From: Bacteroidaceae bacterium
GTDB taxonomy: Bacteria > Bacteroidota > Bacteroidia > Bacteroidales > Bacteroidaceae
Assembly: GCA_017618515.1 (NCBI GenBank)
Contig: JAFZUB010000040.1
Location: 1-8,770 of the forward strand
Direction: 5' to 3'
DNA: 8,770 nucleotides
The notes below the pieces were generated by a model. The model searched no databases, was not told the origin of the DNA, and saw only the letters and a list, made by a program, of their open reading frames with translations. Below, in pieces: positions 6,463 through 8,770 of the stretch (the stretch's first letter is position 1; each line of letters starts with the position of its first letter). The translations under genes were made by a program, and so were the position numbers.

Positions 6463-6891
6463 ATGGAAAAGAGGTATGCTGACAATCTCAGCCAAGCAAA
6501 GATTGACCGTATCTGCCGTATAATCAACAGCGAAGTGTTTTATAAGGAGGGCTTCCTGCAGCAGGGGCTCACCGCCAAGAGGCTCGCCGAGAGTACAGGC
6601 ATCACGGTGCAGGATATCTCTGCCGTCACCAAGGTGTTTTTCGGCGGCAACTTCTCGTCGATATTGCAGCGTCTGAGGGTCAACCGAGTGTGCGCCCTGC
6701 TGGAGAGCCCGGAATACGACAGAATCACTTGCGAGATTATCGGCTTGCGCTGCGGCTTCAGCAGCAGGCAGAGCCTCTACAATGCCTTTCGCAAACTGCG
6801 CGGCATGACCCCCGAAGAGTATAGAAAACAAAAAAATAACAATAATGAAACGAATACTAATGCTGATGACAGCAGTAATGATGTGCGGTAG
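6463..6891 (+). CDS. Stand-alone AraC-type DNA-binding domain protein
   Basis: 142 residues from the ATG at 6463. Residues about 10-122 form a complete AraC/XylS DNA-binding domain. The first helix-turn-helix is LTAKRLAESTGITVQDISAVTKVFFG (split at 36-61), a linker helix SILQRLRVNRVCALL follows (66-80), and the second helix-turn-helix is at about 87-110. It ends in the family hallmark GFSSRQSLYNAFRKLRGMTPEEYRK (split at 98-122). There is no N-terminal sensor or dimerisation domain and no membrane segment, so the signal it responds to is unclear. Residues 124-142 (KNNNNETNTNADDSSNDVR) are a low-complexity tail past the normal domain end. They arise because the frame runs 47 bp into the next gene. 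Genes of this type resemble the output domain of Bacteroidetes hybrid regulators. Targets are unknown; the neighbouring pdxA and peptidase genes are the simplest candidates. Confidence 0.85.
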   Translation: MEKRYADNLSQAKIDRICRIINSEVFYKEGFLQQGLTAKRLAESTGITVQDISAVTKVFFGGNFSSILQRLRVNRVCALLESPEYDRITCEIIGLRCGFSSRQSLYNAFRKLRGMTPEEYRKQKNNNNETNTNADDSSNDVR

Positions 6892-8770
6892 CATTGCCGC
6901 CGCCCCTACCAACGACAATTTTGAATACACCAACGAGCGCTTCGCCGACCTGCAGATGCTGCGCTACAAGGTGCACGGTTTTGAGCAGCTGAGTCTGCGC
7001 GACAAGCAGCTCATCTATTACCTCAGCGAGGCATCGCTGTGCGGTCGCGATATCCTCTTCGACCAGAACGGTGCCTACAATCTGCGCATCCGCAAGATGC
7101 TGGAGACCGTCTATACCGACTATCAGGGCAATCGCCAGAGCGACGACTTCAAGGCGCTCGAGCTCTACCTCAAGCGCGTATGGTTCTCCAACGGCATCCA
7201 TCACCACTACGGCTGCGAGAAGTTTGTGCCGGGCTTCAGCCAGGACTTCTTCCGCAATGCGCTGAAGAGCGTTGATGCCAAGAAGCTGCCGCTGGCCAAG
7301 GGGCAGACCGTTGACCAGCTCTGCGACGTGGTGTTCCCCGTGATATTCGATCCCAATCTGATGAAGATGCGCGTCAACCAAAAGGACGGTGATGACCTCA
7401 TCAAGACCTCCGCCAGCAACTACTACGGCGACGGCGTCACCCAGGCTGAGGCCGAGGCATTCTATGATGCGCAGAAAGACACCACCGACCAAGAGCCCGT
7501 GATGTATGGTCTCAACAGCCGGCTCGTGAAGAAGGGCGGCAAGCTCGTGGAGCAGCGCTGGACAGCCAACGGCCTCTATGGTGCTGCCATCAAGAAGATA
7601 ATCTATTGGCTCGACAAGGCTGCCGCTGTGGCTGAATCCCCGGCGCAGCGCGAGGTCATCAAGGAGCTCATCAAATACTATAAGACCGGCGACCTCAAGA
7701 CCTTCGACTCCTATAGCATCCTTTGGCTCAAGGACACCGAGAGCCTCGTCGATTTCACCAACGGCTTCATCGAGAGCTACGGCGACCCCCTCGGCCTCAA
7801 GGCTAGCTGGGAGGCCATCACCAACTTCAAGGATCTCGAGGCCACCAAGCGCGCAGAGAAACTCAGTACCAACGCCCAGTGGTTTGAGGACCACTCGCCC
7901 GTTGACCCGCGCTTTAAGAAAGACGAGTGCAAGGGCATCTCTGCCAAGGTGATTGTCGCAGCCATCCTCGGCGGCGACCTCTATCCCTCCACCGCCATTG
8001 GCATCAATCTGCCCAACAGCAACTGGATACGCAAGCAGCACGGCTCGAAGAGCGTGACCATCGGCAACCTCACCGACGCTTACAACAAGGCTGCCCACGG
8101 CAACGGCTTCAACGCAGAGTTTATCTGCGACCCCGTGATAACAGATATCATAGATAAATATGGTGACAACTGCGACGACCTCCACACCGACCTCCACGAG
8201 TGTCTCGGCCACGGCAGCGGCAAGCTGGTGGAGGGAGTCAGCGACGACGCCCTCAAGTCCTACGGCTCCACCATGGAGGAGGCACGCGCCGACCTCTTCG
8301 CGCTCTACTACCTCGCCGACCCCAAGCTTGTGGAGCTGGGCCTCACACCCAATATGGACGCATACAAGAGCCAGTACTACTACCAGATGATGAACGGCCT
8401 CATGACACAGCTCGTGCGCATCGAGCCGGGCAAGGACCTCGAGGAGGCCCACATGCGCGACCGCGCCCTCATCGCCCACTGGGCTCTGGACCACGGCAAG
8501 GACGGCAATGTGTGTGAGCTCATCAAGAAGGACGGCAAGACCTATCTGCAAATCAACGACTACGAGGCACTGCGCGGCCTGTTCTGCGAGCTGCTCAAGG
8601 AGGTGCAGCGCATCAAGAGCGAGGGTGACGTGGAGGCTGCCCGCCAGCTGGTAGAGACCTACGGAGTGAAGGTTGACCCTGAGCTCCACAAGGAGGTGCT
8701 CGCCCGCTACAAGGCACTCAACATCGCGCCCTACAAGGGATTCATCAATCCCGTCTATACTCCCGTCACC
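6845..8770 (+). CDS. Exported dipeptidyl peptidase III, zinc metallopeptidase family M49 (3' end cut)
   Basis: 642 residues are visible and the gene runs past the window; Bacteroides DPP III is about 675 residues, so only some 30 are probably missing. Family M49 enzymes remove dipeptides from the N-terminus of short peptides. Zinc ligands and catalytic residues are intact: HECLGH gives His451, Glu452 and His456, and EEARAD (478-483) supplies the third ligand, Glu479. The spacing and the Cys in HECLGH match what I recall for the B. thetaiotaomicron enzyme. The start at 6845 (MKRILMLMTAVMMCGSIAAAP) gives a signal peptide of about 18-20 residues; the Cys at 14 lacks a proper lipobox, so a periplasmic soluble protein is expected. 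The start lies inside the end of the AraC-type gene, in the +1 frame relative to it. A role in peptide scavenging is inferred. Confidence 0.93.
   Translation, partial: MKRILMLMTAVMMCGSIAAAPTNDNFEYTNERFADLQMLRYKVHGFEQLSLRDKQLIYYLSEASLCGRDILFDQNGAYNLRIRKMLETVYTDYQGNRQSDDFKALELYLKRVWFSNGIHHHYGCEKFVPGFSQDFFRNALKSVDAKKLPLAKGQTVDQLCDVVFPVIFDPNLMKMRVNQKDGDDLIKTSASNYYGDGVTQAEAEAFYDAQKDTTDQEPVMYGLNSRLVKKGGKLVEQRWTANGLYGAAIKKIIYWLDKAAAVAESPAQREVIKELIKYYKTGDLKTFDSYSILWLKDTESLVDFTNGFIESYGDPLGLKASWEAITNFKDLEATKRAEKLSTNAQWFEDHSPVDPRFKKDECKGISAKVIVAAILGGDLYPSTAIGINLPNSNWIRKQHGSKSVTIGNLTDAYNKAAHGNGFNAEFICDPVITDIIDKYGDNCDDLHTDLHECLGHGSGKLVEGVSDDALKSYGSTMEEARADLFALYYLADPKLVELGLTPNMDAYKSQYYYQMMNGLMTQLVRIEPGKDLEEAHMRDRALIAHWALDHGKDGNVCELIKKDGKTYLQINDYEALRGLFCELLKEVQRIKSEGDVEAARQLVETYGVKVDPELHKEVLARYKALNIAPYKGFINPVYTPVT

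Noticed and set aside
5488..6933. 481-codon open frame on the minus strand
   Set aside because: It is antisense to pdxA and the AraC-type gene, both with clear family motifs. No domain is seen in the antisense product.
6857..8689. 610-codon open frame on the minus strand
   Set aside because: It lies wholly antisense to the M49 peptidase, whose zinc motifs are intact. It is Val/Leu/Ala/Glu-rich without recognisable domains, as expected from the mirror frame of GC-rich codons.

Overview
The window looks like a chromosomal segment of a Bacteroidales bacterium, most likely close to Prevotellaceae (inferred). Several genes are preceded by Bacteroidetes-type -7 boxes (TAnnTTTG) and no gene has a well-placed Shine-Dalgarno. 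The secreted proteins have Bacteroidetes-style signal peptides, and one ends in a type IX-like C-terminal sorting motif. The rlmN, pdxA and dipeptidyl peptidase III proteins also resemble Bacteroidetes homologues. Coding DNA is moderately GC-rich and intergenic DNA is AT-rich.

Left part (1-3427), all on the minus strand: the 5' end of a CstA-family carbon starvation/peptide or pyruvate transporter gene runs off the left edge. It has its own promoter in the 150-bp gap, which also holds a strong intrinsic terminator for the gene pair upstream. That pair encodes two exported proteins, a 330-residue probable beta-helix protein and then, 36 bp downstream, a 625-residue protein. The second has six tandem YWID repeats of about 67 residues, an Ig-like domain, an MBG-like domain and a C-terminal sorting motif. 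The two probably form one transcription unit for cell-surface proteins.

Middle (3428-3538): a 111-bp divergent promoter region serves the surface pair leftward and trmO rightward. The trmO promoter lies so close to its start codon that the mRNA should be almost leaderless.

Right part (3539-8770), all on the plus strand: trmO (tRNA t6A37 methylation) overlaps rlmN (23S rRNA A2503 and tRNA A37 methylation) by 4 bp. The end of trmO is a 9-bp microsatellite that runs into the rlmN start codon. pdxA (pyridoxal phosphate synthesis) follows with its own promoter. Then comes a small protein made only of an AraC-type DNA-binding domain, 12 bp after pdxA. Its end overlaps by 47 bp the start of a secreted family M49 dipeptidyl peptidase III gene, which runs off the right edge. 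The theme is housekeeping RNA modification and cofactor synthesis, joined to a regulator/peptidase pair.

I see no mobile element, CRISPR array, tRNA or rRNA, and no clear sign of a wholly new system. The most unusual items are the repeat-built surface protein, the microsatellite at the trmO-rlmN junction and the A7 tract at the regulator-peptidase overlap.
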